64,000 nucleotides of DNA from Clostridiaceae bacterium OM02-2AC (lineage in GTDB: Bacteria; Bacillota_I; Bacilli_A; Erysipelotrichales; Erysipelotrichaceae): NCBI GenBank assembly GCA_003481775.1, contig QULU01000013.1, positions 1 through 64,000 on the forward strand, written 5' to 3'. The position numbers and the translations under genes are program-made. A model generated the notes under the pieces. The model searched no databases, was not told the DNA's origin, and was given only the letters and a program-made list of their open reading frames with translations. Shown here piece after piece: positions 63,801-64,000 of this stretch. Each line of letters begins with the position of its first letter. The stretch's first letter is position 1.

Positions 63801-64000
63801 ATACCCTCTTAATTTCGTTGGACTAACACTGTCTTTCCCTGCTAAATTTATATTACTTGTAATAATATAATCTGCTGTATTAGATGCATAAATCCCACTT
63901 TTATAAGTGTCTTTTTTACTGGCATCCATAAATGCCAATAAGTCTTCCGCACTACTGATAGGAATACCTTGCCCATATGCAAAATATGTATTCGTACTTC
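57891..64000 (-). CDS. Giant secreted-type repeat protein (5' end beyond the window)
   Basis: At least 2,030 residues; the frame is open to the window edge and the start lies outside. The N-terminal part (about 63,000-64,000) resembles GLUG-type repeats (SSAEDLLAFMDA, IITSNINLAGK, TISNLKN). A BIG2-like domain follows (about 62.7-63.0 kb: KIGTNGTLIPKSTGTATITI). The next is an Ig-like domain with YQWYRRK and DDVGYELTV. About five pairs of FN3-like and Ig-like modules extend to about 58.9 kb. The C-terminal domain has no LPxTG, WxL or membrane anchor. A likely adhesin or fibre. Confidence 0.8.
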   Translation of the reverse strand, partial: STNTYFAYGQGIPISSAEDLLAFMDASKKDTYKSGIYASNTADYIITSNINLAGKDSVSPTKLRGYYNNGTHVYDSFQGTLNGDYHTISNLKNTMFFFTKSTSSSDPVLIMNMLILNANINVGRVSNDNNYNSAGIIVGNSNGMLGFENIFLVDSNLTATYDCGYFLGRANDMFANNTSYFKNCGSVGGNVTAGATAGGLGGNIGSAKVIDCYTIGTKFKGGTNTLSIGAVINKNNIVNNYYTASYFDPAGANRKPFGHEGLSPSSQNIFYDTTIAGILNVNNDLEVGKSTKEIIGDGLKSSFGDTGTWKYQEGFYPRLTWMGNNNIANLYSATRGAFTSVDGATTTTDLFNGNVSGVIQLPVELQKKGYTVTSSSASVLKIGTNGTLIPKSTGTATITITYNDSETGASASNKYDFTVKNTVSEMETVTISNTSPKMNQTLTASCSTPGLSYQWYRRKRGTTEASVISGATSSTYNVKADDVGYELTVLAKKSGYASTYAAYTSAVTTSTSSAPVIVSGSVTDSQATIRVGDGDSSLKYEYAYERADANAKIIVDGTHTHTEQVKIDNLARNKQYRFYVRVAAGDGYEAGTWSPAATATTLKTNVTGSISLGNAVNNGSELTMSIDKLNGQTGTWKVERLDASTGEVKATPVSTTTSANSYRYTLQTADVGSKIRVTFTGSGDYQNYKTATTAVIKKSLTSLPDNHGEFTAVTTTDTSLTVKTPDKPSGKIDVGYSSSAGGDIQSVSATGGITPGLNVTVSGLERNKEYDFCYRIAETDGAEASSWSKRTRLTTAQTAVKDAINVTGTQKVDQTIVFTLTDTNKPTGTWVLSSTKNGKTITISPERYTVDTTKNTLSYTVQPKDAGGILTATFNGTKDFKESATKASTTIGNASQDITTDMPSGLNVTEVSDNSMKISAKDGAVNYQFAYRKSGEAWTPVEASVTSGTVITMEGLDRNTTYEIGIRKSAKIGYDASGYRQMATAQTKKTRLNGLIDYVKVVDGADKPPKIGVAEVDQTYRATYHKGSYPQTAEDDKAGRWQWYYGDAPIEGATTDTYKISALLGNKEISVRYIATDSSDFTNEVIGRVGTLTKPVYDAPASLPTVTALDEDGEIRSKLKIENTGDIKAVYYFVQKASDQKVPNRIPAEDADKNTTPVEGKWFKATATVTLTLDADTDYVVYLAKLEDGSHQASGVVSQRAVRTKKEDLSKIPTAKITETNKDIWKVEETKEIRLTNHKEAPTGIWQYYVSPDKTKDDSWINITAQIKAADTSKDGNTATTFSVPVKYNKYYVKAVFSGRGNYEGSQTYISEEQLIGTQIKGHAEITDGDTSKVLVPVEVNYVFAKEEGKDVVDEKSGQWTWYRVKDGTTTPIVNEDGTLYGKTGISDSYTPGKDDVGAKLYARYTSARNGRYSGSVNTRQLAPIARAPQKKPDAPTVKQIRGITIQMNLPTNYREDGTTIPETVLKYRVKETKEWKENTVGDSWIGRGSEKLKANTIYEVCAMYKVTSEYLPSEDSAVTDVKTGSIPLEEKNLSITQRDVLEAGQTITAIYSGDGYDEGVFTIERSDGTTLKTDQTGTTMGTSTSLLYESTTADIGQRIVVRYSAKADAANYGGSVEKSSSEVVKAKNTGTAVKPVMETELDTNLYVTNVQATQEYILLESGESIADKKESDWTPLKADSTGKYEFTHLERDTSYVLYTRLAETETYTAGNPNASAEIKTLPYNDAGSVEITNKNDGSASSNESGKITIPHSLKRGSTTITALSIAKDSTPLHVQPVSVFANSDGKATKDTMEKGSRWANENFALLVKVYDASGNLRDSGEAGETITVPTEADHITIEIYRANAVSDGGAYTWSLMLEDSERETAVYQGEVTMITQLKSLSPIKIDLNLDGQQIKQSTNDAKVSNELNYMPVTLSVDQKVTKGTDMPKLMGSMDIGLGQIKNDEAYLKLSNDGSDYNKNAGVWFTTDGMSKTQPIYDLGYKGSGGFYISGAVSDEQSWPWDADGAKKTEQAYQISFKTGISENDTKQYEDRAKK

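Overview
The window looks like a chromosomal segment of a spore-forming, moderately low-GC Bacillota, most like the Erysipelotrichia (Clostridium innocuum-type). This placement is inferred, not tested. The evidence is a CIRCE-controlled groESL operon, a T-box leader, a sporulation pair resembling SpoIVFA/SpoIVFB, short-form ThrS and pyruvate kinase, and a dnaB-dnaI primosome pair. Most genes lie on the minus strand in tightly coupled operons joined by ATGA or TGATG overlaps.

Layout. 0-5 kb: small hypotheticals, a DUF3892 gene, and an operon of a B12-type radical SAM enzyme, rdgB, trmL, a membrane protein and a GNAT. 5-12.6 kb: a LicA/APH-type phosphotransferase, an ABC exporter operon (one ATPase, three ABC-2 type permeases, two of them tandem paralogues), and a Cof hydrolase with a LacI regulator. 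12.6-25.7 kb: a bcp peroxiredoxin, a large coiled-coil membrane protein with a small partner, groESL with two CIRCE operators, a threonine-type T-box operon (GNAT, thrS, solute-binding lipoprotein), a serine recombinase, and a DUF2207/LemA pair. 25.8-28 kb: an M29 aminopeptidase and a ROK kinase.

28-34.9 kb is a compact Tad/type II secretion-like pilus locus: an ATPase, two TadB/C-like membrane proteins, several tiny single-span peptides, pseudopilin-like proteins, an InlB-repeat surface protein and a lipoprotein. One Ig-like domain type appears in three of its proteins. 35-43.7 kb is housekeeping: pyk, pfkA, dnaI, dnaB, coaE, mutM, polA. 43.8-52.5 kb carries a ZnuA-like lipoprotein without the usual His ligands, the spoIVFA/B-like pair, an AI-2E family permease, minCD, mreCD and radC (no mreB), a SPOR-like protein and another lipoprotein.

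A tRNA-Ser gene (52.8 kb) marks a sharp change. It is followed by about 0.8 kb of AT-rich, apparently decayed DNA. Then comes a minus-strand cluster reaching the window edge: a giant secreted-type repeat protein (over 2,000 residues, 5' end outside the window), three paralogous single-span membrane proteins, a small exported subunit-like protein, a protein with signal peptide plus C-terminal membrane anchor, a 52-residue ORF and a recombinase-like protein lacking the catalytic serine region. I regard this cluster as the best candidate for an undescribed system, probably a multi-component surface structure carried on a genomic island.
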